Assembly (NCBI GenBank): GCA_030765045.1
Contig: CM060962.1
Location: 259,610,647-259,674,646 of the forward strand
Length of the DNA: 64,000 bases
Source of the DNA: Tenodera sinensis
Lineage: Eukaryota; Arthropoda; Insecta; Mantodea; Mantidae
Direction: 5' to 3'
Shown here: piece by piece, positions 46,646 through 57,640 of the stretch
Position numbering within the stretch: the first letter of the stretch is position 1
How the letters are laid out: every line of letters begins with the position of its first letter
Program-made: the position numbers and the translations under genes
The notes under the pieces: model-generated
The model's input: only the letters and a program-made list of their open reading frames with translations
Database searches by the model: none
Told to the model about the DNA's origin: nothing

Positions 46646-46693
<48 letters not shown>

Positions 46694-46904
46694 CGTTGTG
46701 TGTGAGAGACAGAGACAGAGAGAGATTCTAAATGTGTATCACTGGATAGTTTTTATAAAACGCAAAGCTATCAACCTCCCTTCTTTTCCTCCTTATTGCT
46801 GTGTTATGCCACAGCGCTCTTTCATTGATAAAGTGAAGAACACGCCCCAAAGACTCCCAAAAATGATACACAATCCACCGAAGGTTTTCTTTGGCGCTCT
46901 TTGT
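45537..46904. other. unassigned stretch with a GT/GC microsatellite
   Basis: A minus-strand frame of 136 codons at 45513-45923 overlaps the SINE tail and matches nothing I know. A GT repeat with a GCGC end lies at about 46638-46695. Nothing else was recognised. Confidence 0.45.
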
Positions 46905-47335
46905 ACGATTATTTGCTGTACCGGGTATCTTTCCATCAGACTATTCCCAGAAAATCCAAGATATACATTTTATTTATCGTATGAATATCTTTATGGTATT
47001 TTAATCAAGATCGTCATAGCCATGTTTGTGAAAATGTAAAATTTTGAAAAATGTGCCCTATAAAGTGTAGTAGTGTGGGGGATTTTCCTAAAAAACTTCA
47101 TGTCTCATCTTTGGAAGCTCCTGAAGCTGCATACTAATTTTGTATTTAATATGCTTTCTGTTTTTTTTTTCGGTTACGCTGTTCACAACACTTATGCACA
47201 TACACAAATATACCTTTTTAAATTTTTCCTTTTGGATTCAGGCCTTAAACATGTATTTCCGGTGATATTTTGATTTTGAATTTTTAGGTGGAATGCAATA
47301 CCTTTGGTACCAACTATGTACGTGGTAGATAAAAT
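46905..47335 (-). repeat. repeat family R, 5'-half copy
   Basis: 'TATTTTAATCAAGATCGTC', 'TTTGGAAGCTCCTGAAGCTG' and 'GGTGGAATGCAATACCTTTG' follow R in reverse. Confidence 0.55.
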
Positions 47336-48629
47336 AATATATAGTTCTCTTGCGAGTAATGGTAACGCAGAAGGTTCGTTCATGAGATATCTTTATCGCT
47401 GAATTTTGTGCCTCAATCCTTTAGTTAAGGAAGAGGTACGACATTTAATGAATCGTAACCTCAACGCATGTCTTCTGGATATACAAATTAAATACTATAT
47501 TATTGTAGTACAAGCATAATACACAATAAAATTAGTGTAATAAAGTTAACAGCAAATCCAAAAAGCTAATAGTTTTGTAGTGGCTATATAAAAGGACAGC
47601 GGGCCGAGAAACTCATATAAATGCACGTAACATATTCTTTTACAACTCTTGATGATATCAACATCATACATGACGAAAACGTCTCTGTTTCGAGAAAAAC
47701 AGATGTCTGCTTATGCAAGAATGATTATACCATTAGAATCCGAGTATAAGAGAATGAGAAATACTGTCAGATTTCATGTATATTTGAATCTCGCAAGTTT
47801 CCCCAGGCTATAGCTCAGCTTTAAGGGCATTTCCATCATCTGTGAGGTGCGCAGGGTTCCATCAGACAGGCGAGGCGGCCGGCCGGCAGAGAAAGTAACT
47901 GCAAGTATCTACTGACAGTTTGTGGCTGAATCCCTGTCAGATTAGTGGAAACGGTCGATATCTACTGTAAATGTGCGTTTGCTATTTTCTCAACAAGCAT
48001 CTAATAAACCATGCTTCAATCTCGGACTGACAGTTGCCCTAATAGGCTTTAAAACATCGTAAATTGCGCTAAAATTCAAATACGTAATTTTATGGCAGAA
48101 ATAATGGAATAAAACTTCATGGCATTTATTACGGTAGAATCCCAATTAACCGCCACAATAAAGGAGTAAGATTAGCCGAATATGATGATAATTCATCTTG
48201 CAGTAGGTTTAATAAGCAATTACACACAGGTGCTATGCCATATTTCTTGTATATTTAGAAAAATGGCAATAAAGGCGATTGTTGCCCGCAGGGTAGGGCT
48301 GCGTGGTAAGAGGTAACACTTTCGTTCCGTAAAAACCAATAAAAGTGTGTGCGCGTCACTTTTTTATAGGTACAGTGTTAGACGACAACTCTACTGCACG
48401 GCCACTTTGTGATTTAAAACTAAAACTTAGTTAATACATAGCCGAAGGCATTCGAACAAGCTCCTGCCCGGAGTACATGTTCATTCTGTGTTTAATGCAT
48501 AACTTTTGGATGTATTTATTAACTTTGTGCTACATAGAGCAATGATACAATCACAATAGTTACAGCTATGTATATATACACATTAAATATACACATTTAA
48601 ATATAATATACAACATAATTAAGAACTCA
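47336..48629. other. unassigned intergenic stretch
   Basis: A short GC-rich patch (GGCGGCCGGCCGGCAG) near 47874 stands out. No gene was recognised. Confidence 0.4.
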
Positions 48630-48965
48630 GATGTGCTGCACTCAGATGACTCTCCACTCCTGTACAAACTATTCCTGCAAACGCTTATTAATATATCCAG
48701 GTCATGTTAATCGAGACAAACATTTTTAGAGATTACTTTATAGCTAATGTTCTTAAAAGTGCAAGGGGAATATGGGAATACAGTCAGCTTTAAGCGATAG
48801 TCAGATTTTTAAGACCATGGCTGGTAGCTCTGTGATGGCTTCGGAATTCCCTTCTCTTAGCTAGTCCAGGAGATTAAAACATGAATGACTTCCCATTTCA
48901 GAAGCGTCTTTTCAAAAGTCCATAGATGCACAAAATGTGTGTTCTGAGAAAAATGTTTTCTTTTC
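48630..48965 (-). repeat. repeat family R, 3'-half copy
   Basis: 'TCTCCACTCCTGTACAAACT', 'GTGCAAGGGGAATATGGGAA' and 'GAATGACTTCCCATTTCAGA' match the right half of R in reverse. Confidence 0.6.
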
Positions 48966-49250
48966 TCCTACTTATTCCAAATACAGATTTGTTAACACCG
49001 CAGCTTTTTTAATGATTCATTCTGCTTCCTAGAGTTGTTTCAACGCACTTTAAAGCAAACAGCATAGGTTAATTAATGAAATATCGAGGTTGGAAAACTA
49101 AAGAGTTGTTTTTTGCATGAGTGTGAAATTAGCATTTTAGTTGTGAGTTTTAGTTGTTTATTGTCCAGGATAAAATTTTTTCACTTGTTTGTTTAATTAT
49201 GGGGTGCCTTTTTATGAACATAGAATCATTAAATGCTTAGCAGATTTAGC

Positions 49251-49251
<1 letters not shown>

Positions 49252-49294
<43 letters not shown>
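49252..49294 (-). repeat. (CT)n microsatellite at the 3' end of the CR1-like LINE
   Basis: A GA run on the plus strand, reading (CT)n in the LINE's own orientation, begins directly after the LINE's terminal hairpin. Confidence 0.85.
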
Positions 49295-49296
<2 letters not shown>

Positions 49297-49345
49297 TAGG
49301 TTTAAGGGTGCTCGACTACTAGGTCATCAGCGCCCTTAAAAACAG
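49297..49345 (-). other. terminal hairpin of the LINE 3' end
   Basis: TTAAGGGTGCT and AGCGCCCTTAA (plus strand) can pair over 11 bp with one wobble around a loop containing 'ACTACTAGGTCATC'. Similar 'GGGCGCTGATGACC' tails end CR1/Jockey-like elements in other insects as I recall. Confidence 0.6.
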
Positions 49346-49650
49346 TTTGTGGTAAAAACCAGATATCAACTTCAATATACAAATATGTATGTATGTATGT
49401 ATATATTTTCTGCGAATGGGTATTACCCGGTGGCAGAGTTAAATGTACAAATTAAGGTTACAAACAAAGTGCACAAACAATAGTAATACAATCATAATAC
49501 AATAAAGAACAATAATAAAAATATAAGATGAAATGCACTAAATACTAATTAACACTCATTAATTAATTATAACCAAATTAAATTTAGCATTAGTATTCAC
49601 CATCAGTTCAATAAATGTCAAAAATACACTTGCGTAATCTTTATAGTAAA

Positions 49651-52437
49651 TTACACAGCATTTACTTGATTTACGATATTTTTCGAAAATTTCTTCACAG
49701 ATAAAGGACAGCCCTGAAAGACTGCTACAGGTAATTCGTTCCATTCCTCAATGGTTCTATTGACAAAGGAGAACTTTCCTACGTCGGTTCTGTGCCTTCT
49801 ACTTTTAATTTTATACAAATGATCCTTTCTTCCGTAATATGTAGGGTTGTCCAATCTTTCACTAATACCCACCCATGCATTTGAACCACGATATGCTTGA
49901 AATAATGCGCATAACCTCTGCCTCTTACGCCGGACTTTTAGAGGCTCCCATTCAGTCTCCTCCCCCTTTTTAGGCCCAAAAGATTTACCTCGTTTTATAA
50001 ATTTTATAGCCCTTCTCTGTATTCTTTCTAGCGAATCAATTTGACTAAGTCTATATGGGTCCCAGCATACTGCTCCATATTCCATAATCGGCCGCACCAA
50101 AGATTTGTAGGCAGTTTCCCTGGACCTTCCGCTCCCCTTTTTCAGTACCCTCATTAAGAAATGTAACGCTTTCCACGCTTTCCTGGATGTAGAATTTACC
50201 TGGTCGTCCCACCCAGCGTTACTCGCCAGGTACACTCCCAAATACTTGCAGCTATCTACCTGCAGAATTTTTTCTCCGCCCATGTGATAGTTATGAACAA
50301 TTTCCCTCTTAGATCTTCTAAATGCAATGGACTTACTTTTCTTAGCATTAATCGTCATCTTATTTGTAGCAGCCCAATTACTAATTTCATTTAAATCACC
50401 CTGAAGCAGAGACTCATCTATGGCATTCCAAATTTTATTATAGATAATGCAATCGTCTGCAAACAGTTTTATCTGACATTTAATATTTACACTTATATCA
50501 TTAACAAAAATAAGAAAAAGTAGCGGACCCAGTACTGAGCCTTGGGGTACTCCCGAACTAACTGTGCCTCTCTCGGAGATTTCTTTACCTACTTTTACCT
50601 GCTGTGTTCTCCCATCCAGAAACGCTTTGACCCATAAAACCACTCGTTTGTCTATTCCTGTGCCAGCTAGTTTCCCAATAAGTAAATTATGCGGCACTAC
50701 ATCAAATGCTTTAGAAAAGTCTATTACCACTGCATCAGTTCTTCCTCCTGCGTCCACTTCATCTGCTAAGTCTTGAAATAAGGAAGTTAATTGACTTTCG
50801 CACGAGTACCCAGGTCGAAACCCATGTTGCGCTTCCTTGAACCATTTTTTGTTTTCTAACTCCTCCCTTATATATTCTGCTATTAAATGCTCCATCAACT
50901 TACACACTATTGACGTTAAACTAACTGGTCGATAATTATTTATTTCTGTTTTATTACCCCCTTTATAAATAGGAACTACAATAGCGGTTTTCCAGTCTTC
51001 TGGTAAGTCACAGTTATTGATTGACATGTTAAACAAAAACATTAGATAGGGAATCACAGCTTCTCCCCCAATCTTCAATATTTCAGTGGGTATGTTATCG
51101 GGCTCCCTCGACTTTCGATTCTGCAACATCTTGATCCTTTTGCGTAATTTGCAAGCCATTATTTGAAAAGTAGATTCCCCACTATCTCCAATTACCTGTT
51201 CAGCATTATCATCCAACTTATGAAAAATAGATACAAAATGTGAATTTACTGCGTTCGCTTTGTCCTTATCGCTTACTATAGCAATCCCATTTACGCTAAG
51301 ATCTGGTATACTCTCCTTATTACCCCTGCGTCTATTTACATAATTGTAAAAGGATCTCCAACAGTTATTTGCCCCACCAAAATTTTGTTCAAAAAACCGT
51401 TCTTGTGCTTGCAACTTTTCGTCTTGTAATTGTTTAGACAATTCCTTAAATCTATTAAAATGCCATTCGGATTTGTTCCTTTTATTAAACGCTCGCCTGG
51501 CTTTTCTTTTAAGTATCCTAATAGATTTTGTATAAAATTCTGGATCAGCGTTTTGTTTAATAATTTTGCATGGAACGTGCTTTTTAATTGTTTCCGAAAT
51601 CAGTGTTTTAAAACTAACCCATGTTGCATTTACCCCGGAAGCAGATTGTACAAATAGCCTATATTGTTCACGGAGGAATATTTGAATAGCGGTCACGTCA
51701 GCACTGCGAAAATTCCAACTAATTACTTCTTCCCCTTCAGACCGGTTTCTCCGCCCCTTCCAGTTCAGTTCTAGTTGTACACTGCTGTGGTCACTTATAC
51801 CTGGTAAAGCCGCGTATGAGGAAAACAATGACTCCGGCCTGCATAAAAATACATCCAGTACAGCTGATTGCCGGGTACCTGTTTTAACAACTTGCAGTAG
51901 CCCCTGATCCCAGATGAGAAGGTTAACCAGATTTTGAGCTTCGCCTCCTATTAACTGTCCGTCCCAGTTCACGTTTGGCAGATTTAAATCTCCTGCTAAG
52001 ATAATATTATGTCGTGTTTCAGAAGCGATTTTTGCTACTAGTTTATGGAGAGTTACATAGTCGGATTCGCCAGGTGGTCTGTAGCAAGCTATTATTGTTA
52101 CATTGTTCCCTTCATTTCTTTGATCGATAATTTCTATTGCCATGATTTCTACATCCTCTTCAACCCACAATACTTTGCTGCTTAATTCTGATTTAGTACA
52201 AATAAAAATCCCCCCTCCCCTGCCATCCCTGTCCCTTCTGAACACCCTGTAATCTGATCTAAATACTTCCGCGTCATTAATATCAATGCTCAGCCATGAT
52301 TCCGTACCTATAATTACATTTGGATTACATATTTCTACTAAATTCCAAAATTCTACAGTCTTATTCACAATACTACGACAATTTACCTGTAACAGCCTTA
52401 AAGAATCAGTCCTTACCTCTGAATTGTCGTTTCCTAG
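49651..52437 (-). CDS. LINE ORF2 polyprotein: APE endonuclease and reverse transcriptase
   Basis: This is the only intact large frame here: 905 codons from the first ATG (52368). An open, in-frame extension to 52437 supplies the endonuclease start, LRLLQVNCRSIVNKTVEFW. APE endonuclease motifs are visible: TESWL near residue 22, GDLNLPNVNWDG near 124 and SDHSS near 191. The reverse transcriptase shows DFSKAFD (motif A, near 549), SSGVPQGSVLGPLLF (near 603) and FADDC (catalytic, near 633). The C-terminus has FVNRTIEEWNELP. The protein nicks target DNA and copies the element's RNA at the nick. All catalytic residues are present with no stop or frameshift, so the insertion is recent. The CR1/Daphne-like placement rests on motif style; a Jockey-clade placement is possible. 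There is no RNase H domain in the frame. Confidence 0.93.
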   Translation of the reverse strand, partial: LGNDNSEVRTDSLRLLQVNCRSIVNKTVEFWNLVEICNPNVIIGTESWLSIDINDAEVFRSDYRVFRRDRDGRGGGIFICTKSELSSKVLWVEEDVEIMAIEIIDQRNEGNNVTIIACYRPPGESDYVTLHKLVAKIASETRHNIILAGDLNLPNVNWDGQLIGGEAQNLVNLLIWDQGLLQVVKTGTRQSAVLDVFLCRPESLFSSYAALPGISDHSSVQLELNWKGRRNRSEGEEVISWNFRSADVTAIQIFLREQYRLFVQSASGVNATWVSFKTLISETIKKHVPCKIIKQNADPEFYTKSIRILKRKARRAFNKRNKSEWHFNRFKELSKQLQDEKLQAQERFFEQNFGGANNCWRSFYNYVNRRRGNKESIPDLSVNGIAIVSDKDKANAVNSHFVSIFHKLDDNAEQVIGDSGESTFQIMACKLRKRIKMLQNRKSREPDNIPTEILKIGGEAVIPYLMFLFNMSINNCDLPEDWKTAIVVPIYKGGNKTEINNYRPVSLTSIVCKLMEHLIAEYIREELENKKWFKEAQHGFRPGYSCESQLTSLFQDLADEVDAGGRTDAVVIDFSKAFDVVPHNLLIGKLAGTGIDKRVVLWVKAFLDGRTQQVKVGKEISERGTVSSGVPQGSVLGPLLFLIFVNDISVNIKCQIKLFADDCIIYNKIWNAIDESLLQGDLNEISNWAATNKMTINAKKSKSIAFRRSKREIVHNYHMGGEKILQVDSCKYLGVYLASNAGWDDQVNSTSRKAWKALHFLMRVLKKGSGRSRETAYKSLVRPIMEYGAVCWDPYRLSQIDSLERIQRRAIKFIKRGKSFGPKKGEETEWEPLKVRRKRQRLCALFQAYRGSNAWVGISERLDNPTYYGRKDHLYKIKSRRHRTDVGKFSFVNRTIEEWNELPVAVFQGCPLSVKKFSKNIVNQVNAV

Positions 52438-52522
52438 TTATAATATAATATAATATATAAAAATAGACAAATATGTAAAACAGAGAGGCAAAAGCCAGAA
52501 TTAAAACAAAGTTATGAAGATG

Positions 52523-53490
52523 TCAAGAGTATAAAAATGTTGATATATAGTTTTTAATTCTCAAGTTCACGTTTATCTCTGCTGAAAGCTTCAAAACCCT
52601 TTCGGTCGCTTGTTTATCGCCCGCCAGGACCTCTGCAAGACTGACAGGTAGGTGCAGAGGGTTTTGAAGGTGTGCTAGGGAAAAGCATTCGCAGCACGTG
52701 ACGGACTGACAAAAGCTTGTTGCACAACGGACAAAGAGGAGCAGGGTCACCTTTAAAAAGATAACCATACGAAAAATTGGTGTGGCCAATGCGCAACCGA
52801 GCTAAGATAACCTCCTCGCGACGGGATAAGTATACGAGAGGAACTTACCCAGTTGATCGGAAGTTCTTTCACTTCTCTAAGCTTATTACCGCGGAGAGCT
52901 GACCACTTTTCGTGCCAGCACGACAGCAACGCTCTCCGCACTTCAAGCCCAAAGTCTACCAAAGTAATACGAGAGATAATAATACTAGGTTCTGTGGCTG
53001 CCGCCTTTGCTGCAAAATCCACCATTTCATTCCCAGGCAAACCTACATAACCAGGAATCCATGCACACACCACGCTAACGCCAGAAGTGTGTAAAACGTG
53101 GAGGGCAACCTGGATACGTTGTACAACAGGCTGGGGGTTGTACAGTTCACAAAGGCTCTGAAGTGTACTAAGAGAATCACTCAAAATCAGGCACTCACCT
53201 AATGTATAACGGCGCACATACGAGTATAAAACTGCTAAGATTTTCAAGGTTGAACAGACCTAGTTATTGGATAACTGCACCCATAGCTAATCTTAATCCA
53301 GCATCGAGGTGATACGTGTTAAGTTAAAATATAGACCTGCTATGAGTTATGAACATTTGGAGTCTGTTTTAACGTTGCGCAGCACAAAATTAGAACCACA
53401 AGTACCTGCAATTACGGCGCAGAAAACTCAGTCCCATTCTTCTCATTGAATACTGCTACTATCAATGTAAACATACTTCATGTGAGAGGT
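52523..53490 (-). pseudogene. LINE RNase H and C-terminal zinc-knuckle relic, I/Jockey-like
   Basis: Reading leftward there is a broken start (YVYIDSS near 53450) and then RYTLGECLILSDSLSTLQSL. Next come VVCAWIPGYVGLPGNEMVD with FAAKAA, which is the RNase H core with SDS and GNExxD. After a frame change follow EEVILARLRIGHTNFSYGYL with APLCPLCNKLLSVRHVL (zinc knuckle), and after another change LPVSLAEVLAGDKQATERVL. This order is that of the C-terminus of I/Jockey-type LINEs. Three frames are needed and stops intervene, so it is dead. It is unrelated to the adjacent intact LINE, which lacks RNase H. Confidence 0.82.
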
Positions 53491-54358
53491 GATAGCCTTT
53501 TTTTCTACGAGTTACATCATCGTGTAACATAAATGAAACATTATTTGTCAAGTATTTAAGTGCATCAACCATTAATATGAGTGAAGGACCTCGTTCAACA
53601 TAATACTGTGCTTGAAAAGTTATGTGATCTGTGCCTGTGAGTTTATCTTAAACTTATGTGGTTTCTCTCGCGATTCTATCTTTGACCGTTAATTCGTCCC
53701 TCGTTATAAGAAGTTTAACAACCTATTCTCTAGGCCATACCCATTGCTTCCCCTTTTACCTGATCATGACTGCTGGAACTTGCTCTCAAGACTCCGGAAC
53801 TACCTCTTATGGCTGGAAATTAACCGCTCTTAGTTCCTCACTGGATCTACTTACACACGTGCTCAAACGAATAAATGCTAATCTTTTTACAAGAGTTCGT
53901 ATAGAACAGAACCTTAGCCTGCATTATCATACTCGTTACTCCTTTAAAAACGAGCCTCTTTTTATACCACATATAGTGAAATGTCAACATACCAAGTAGG
54001 CGAAGATGTTAACAAATGAAGTAAGATGCCGAAGTCAGATTACGTCAAGGAACTTAATCCAAGATCGGAAATAAGAAGGCAGCAAAGCCTGTTCATTCTG
54101 AGTGATATTAGCTTAAATTGTAGGCGCCAGGTATTGACTTTCAACACATTAAGGGGCTAAGGAAGAGTTGCTATGACGTGTTTTGTGTTGCGAAACCTTA
54201 GAGCTAATAACACTAATGGGATCAAATCCACCAATAAAATGGAAATACGTATCTGTGGATAATTGAAGTGCACTTTATCTAGGTGTGGCGAAAGCGTCTA
54301 GGGAGAAATAAAATAACTTACACAGTCCGTTATTTGCACAGACAGAGAAACAGAGGGA

Positions 54359-54397
<39 letters not shown>

Positions 54398-54698
54398 AGG
54401 GAGAGGGACAGAGGGACAATGTGAAAAACTAATTATAACAATATCCTGTGATGAATGAATGAGTTGAAACAACCGTACACATACTTTAATCTCTATCAAT
54501 CTCATGGATTCAGAGGCCATGAGTGCTGTTTAACACATAGAACTGTGACATATATTTGTTTACAAACATTCAGACAACTTTTTAGAAAATGCTGTATACT
54601 TGTTTTTAAAAAGGCATAGTAATATTTTATAATGTATAAATCAAGAAAGAAAATAATTTATGGCTCAGTCATTCGAAAACGTCAAGTGATAAAATATA
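53491..54698. other. unassigned stretch with a GA/G microsatellite
   Basis: A plus-strand frame of 113 codons (53658-53999) has no recognisable domain. A GA run followed by a G run lies at about 54352-54412. Confidence 0.4.
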
Positions 54699-55085
54699 CG
54701 AGGTGCATCCAGAAAGTAAGTCCCGATGACCGATAAAGAGAACAAAAACATCACTAAGTAAGAAATATTTATTGAAATAATTACATAGACTCACTGGCTA
54801 CTTTTAAACATAGTCACCACCATGGTTGAGGCATTTATGGCAACGGTACACCACTAATGAGCATGCAAAATTCGGATGACTGTATGAACCTCGCATTTGG
54901 CGGGAGACAATATTGGAGCAGCCATTTTCTCCTAGCACAGAGCAGTAACTACTGCCGTCACAAAACTGAAACTTTACTGCAATGTTACCATACATTTCCT
55001 CTCTTCTCCTGCGCACGCGCACTCCTATCCGACTGATGGTGCCATCTCTAGACGTGATCGGGACTTACTTTCTGGATGCACCTCG
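54699..55085 (-). mobile_element. mariner-derived MITE with near-perfect termini
   Basis: The left end CGAGGTGCATCCAGAAAGTA and the reverse complement of the right end are identical over at least 28 bp (continuing AGTCCCGAT). TA flanks both sides (54697-54698 and 55086-55087). The 387-bp interior keeps a scrap of the transposase C-terminus on the minus strand, CHKCLNHGGDYV, matching the mariner 'RWxKCIxxxGDYVEK' end. High terminal identity suggests recent mobility in trans. Confidence 0.93.
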
Positions 55086-55529
55086 TATAATATCACAAGG
55101 AAAATAATTCATAAAGTACTTAAAACAAAATCTGAAAAATCCAGTGAGAAAAGAACCTTTATCAACCACATTTAAATATTAAGGTGCACAATGCAGGGCG
55201 ATCGTGAAAATTGGTGTGAGGAGGTGCTGAAAAGCTTTTAGAGAAATATGAAGCCTAGACGACTAAAACTTCTACGCATTGTGAAAGCATCGTAATTTAA
55301 TTGTTCAGTTAGTGTTGTTCACGTATAAAAAATATCGTATACTGAAGAGTTTAATTTTGTTAGTGAACCTTGTTAGTTCTATTAAACGCAAACATTTCAG
55401 TTTATTTTTGGAGACCATCACTCTAAGAGAGGAAATACATCTCCATAATGTTATTGAAGAAGGGACAGCAACAGATAAAATTACAGATCGACATTGCATT
55501 TGCTGCAAAAAATCCCTAAAATGGCTCGT

Positions 55530-56081
55530 GTGTGTGTGGGGAGGGGGACACCTCGACCCACCGCGACCCCGAAATAGATCTTTGGCAGGCTACCACCAGG
55601 GCTACCCCTCCAGGGGGAAGGGATGAAGAGAAGTGAGATCGTAGGTTTGTCAGAGAGTGCAGCCAGCGGAGCCCAGAGACGCATAGAAGCCCCTAACTTT
55701 TACAGATATTGATGCCTGGCGTACAACCCAAGTGTTTCCTCTACCCAGGGAGAGGATGACGAGGCGACCCTTGTGGCCCAGGCAGCAACCTCCAGGGAGG
55801 ACCAGGGAACAGGTTCCAGAGCTCAAGCAAATGTGCCATCTGTACGCATTCACCGGAACGCACCGCGCTACCAGCCAAACCTGAAAGATGACAAGGGAGG
55901 GAAATGAGAAATGAAGGAAAAGAATCCGTGGAAAAAATATAAATGTACCCCAACATTCGCCTATGTGACATGGGGAAACTACGGGAAAATCCATGTATGA
56001 GTGCGCGGCCACGGGGGATCGAACCCGTGACCTCCCGAATGAGGGCCACAGACGTTATCGCCTGAGCCAACCCGTTCGGTT
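55530..56081 (-). mobile_element. tRNA-derived SINE, family B, copy 2, with 11-bp target duplication
   Basis: In reverse complement the head 'GGGTTGGCTCAGGCGATAAC' and B box GGGTTCGATCCCC open a 552-bp element that ends 'GTCGAGGTGTCCCCCTCCCC' and a CA run. A perfect 11-bp repeat, AAATGGCTCGT, flanks it (55519-55529 and 56082-56092). It is colinear with 13196-13690. The plus and minus open frames inside are not genes. Confidence 0.93.
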
Positions 56082-56092
56082 AAATGGCTCGT

Positions 56093-56689
56093 AGAGGAGC
56101 AGCGAACGCTAATAGAAAACAGAGAACCAAAATGTCCATTCGAATTTAAAAAATAAGTGCGAAAGAAGTAATACTACACATTTATAGAAAATATCTCAAA
56201 TAAAACAGCCTAATCTGATTCATTATTATTCCATATTATAGGAACATAGAACAGTTATGAGAAATATACAAACAGAATACACTAACAATGAACGAAAAAA
56301 AAAATTATGTAAGAGAAAATAGAAAGCACTACCTCCGAATGTTTAACTGCAACGTGTCGCCAGTCAGACAGTTATAAGAAGCCTTTATACGTATTTTGCT
56401 TCCATAATACCCAGGCTTCTTCTTCTGGATGACACTTTTAGTGTCTTCCTACACTTCTGTTTTCTTCTCGCATTTCCATCACGGGTATAGCACAAAAGAC
56501 TGGAATACCAGGGCTCTAGGGAGAGAGAGACAGAAATTGCAGTTAATGTAACTATTATAGAAAACGCACGCATCGATGATGCTCGTATTTAGTATAACCT
56601 GGTGGTTGAGCTCAGAAGCTCATCCCAATCAACAATACAGTACTCCTACCCATTTCACCGTTTCACGAATTTTGCTTTCTCTGTCATGT
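56093..56689. other. unassigned intergenic stretch
   Basis: No recognisable feature. Confidence 0.4.
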
Positions 56690-56905
56690 ACTCCATAGTA
56701 GACACAGAAGGTATTGCGTCCCTCCCCCTCCAGAATTCGATTTCCAGATTTTACCGGAAATGCAGGTTTTGGAACATCACAAATCTCCAAGAAACGTATG
56801 TTTGCATCTGTAATCAGCACAGTTACAGAACGAATAGTCAGCTAAATACCAAAGTTGGTATTTACGAAGATTTTCAAAAATATCCCCCACTCAAAACTGC
56901 TCTTT
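56690..56905 (+). repeat. repeat family R, left part of a split copy
   Basis: 'CCAGAATTCGATTTCCAGAT' to 'CCCACTCAAAACTGCTCTTT' follows R. The copy resumes at about 57205 after a SINE-C insertion. Confidence 0.6.
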
Positions 56906-56937
56906 AAGTGTTAAATAAAAGGCACAACAGGCGTCAT

Positions 56938-57200
56938 TGGTGAGATGCAGTACTGGAGGGTGGTACGTGGTCAGCGCTCCGAGCCCTCCCTGTCAGTTAT
57001 GCGGTCTTCACGACCTGGGGCCACTACTTTTCCATCAAGTAGCTCAAGTAGCCTCCTAACGAGGCTGAGTGCACCCCGTGCCAGACCTCCCAGAGGAGAT
57101 AAAATCCCCATGCTTGTACCGGGGATCGTACTTGGGTCCTCCGCGCCAGAGGCAAGCACGCTTCCAACTGCGGTCTACGAAGGCGGTCTGTTTAGGTGGT
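56938..57200 (-). mobile_element. tRNA-derived SINE, family C, copy 2, inserted in repeat R
   Basis: It is the reverse-orientation counterpart of 6880-7142: 'TGCAGTACTGGAGGGTGGTA', 'GTTATGCGGTCTTCACGACC' and a degraded B box (reverse complement AAGTACGATCCCCGG). No clean target duplication was seen. Confidence 0.75.
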
Positions 57201-57204
57201 AAAG

Positions 57205-57640
57205 TTATCGAAAAATATTTTTTTCTCAGAAATGGTTGTAACAATTTTAATTAAATTACAAAATGTTCATGACTAATGAAACGCATATCTTAAATTTTCT
57301 GGGAACAGCTTATGAAGTCCTCTTCATTCTGAATGACATTTCCATTACAGAATATTATTAGACACAAAATAAAACAGATCTTCCTGAAGATCGTACTTCT
57401 TTTTTGTGGGGTTAACAATTTTCTAGATAGTTATTGTTATTGATTGAATTTTTCAGTACTTAAACTTTACTCAAGTTGTTGTTCGTTTCCCCTTTTCTTT
57501 CTCCGAGGTATATAATGGAATGGAATTTCAAAACCCTCACATAGCTGCGAGAACTTAAAAGATTTGACTATCACTTAATGTATTCCCCTGCTCCTATGGC
57601 ACCTACAAGGTGATATGCAATACGAGCATTTCTTCGAATG
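57205..57640 (+). repeat. repeat family R, right part of the split copy
   Basis: It resumes with 'TTCTCAGAAATGGTTGTAAC' and continues to 'GCACCTACAAGGTGATATGC' in R order. Confidence 0.6.

Larger units (their letters stand above)
49295..52437 (-). mobile_element. CR1/Jockey-group LINE, 5'-truncated but with an intact ORF2
   Basis: The element is read on the minus strand. It holds the polyprotein frame at 49651-52437, a 350-bp 3' untranslated region, a terminal stem (TTAAGGGCGCT with AGCACCCTTAA) and a CT-repeat tail. No ORF1 precedes the polyprotein; the sequence beyond 52440 is a TATAA-rich run. I found no target duplication. Confidence 0.85.

Noticed and set aside
46641..47039. 132-codon frame starting in a GT repeat
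   Set aside because: The N-terminus is microsatellite translation and the rest overlaps a repeat R copy.
53265..53330. LDAGLRLAMGA string as a reverse-transcriptase C-terminus between the RNase H pieces
   Set aside because: It resembles a LINE motif, but its position between RNase H segments is wrong for the domain order, so it was not used as evidence.
53658..53999. 113-codon frame as a host gene
   Set aside because: No recognisable domain, signal peptide or splice context, and length is within chance expectation for AT-rich DNA of this size.
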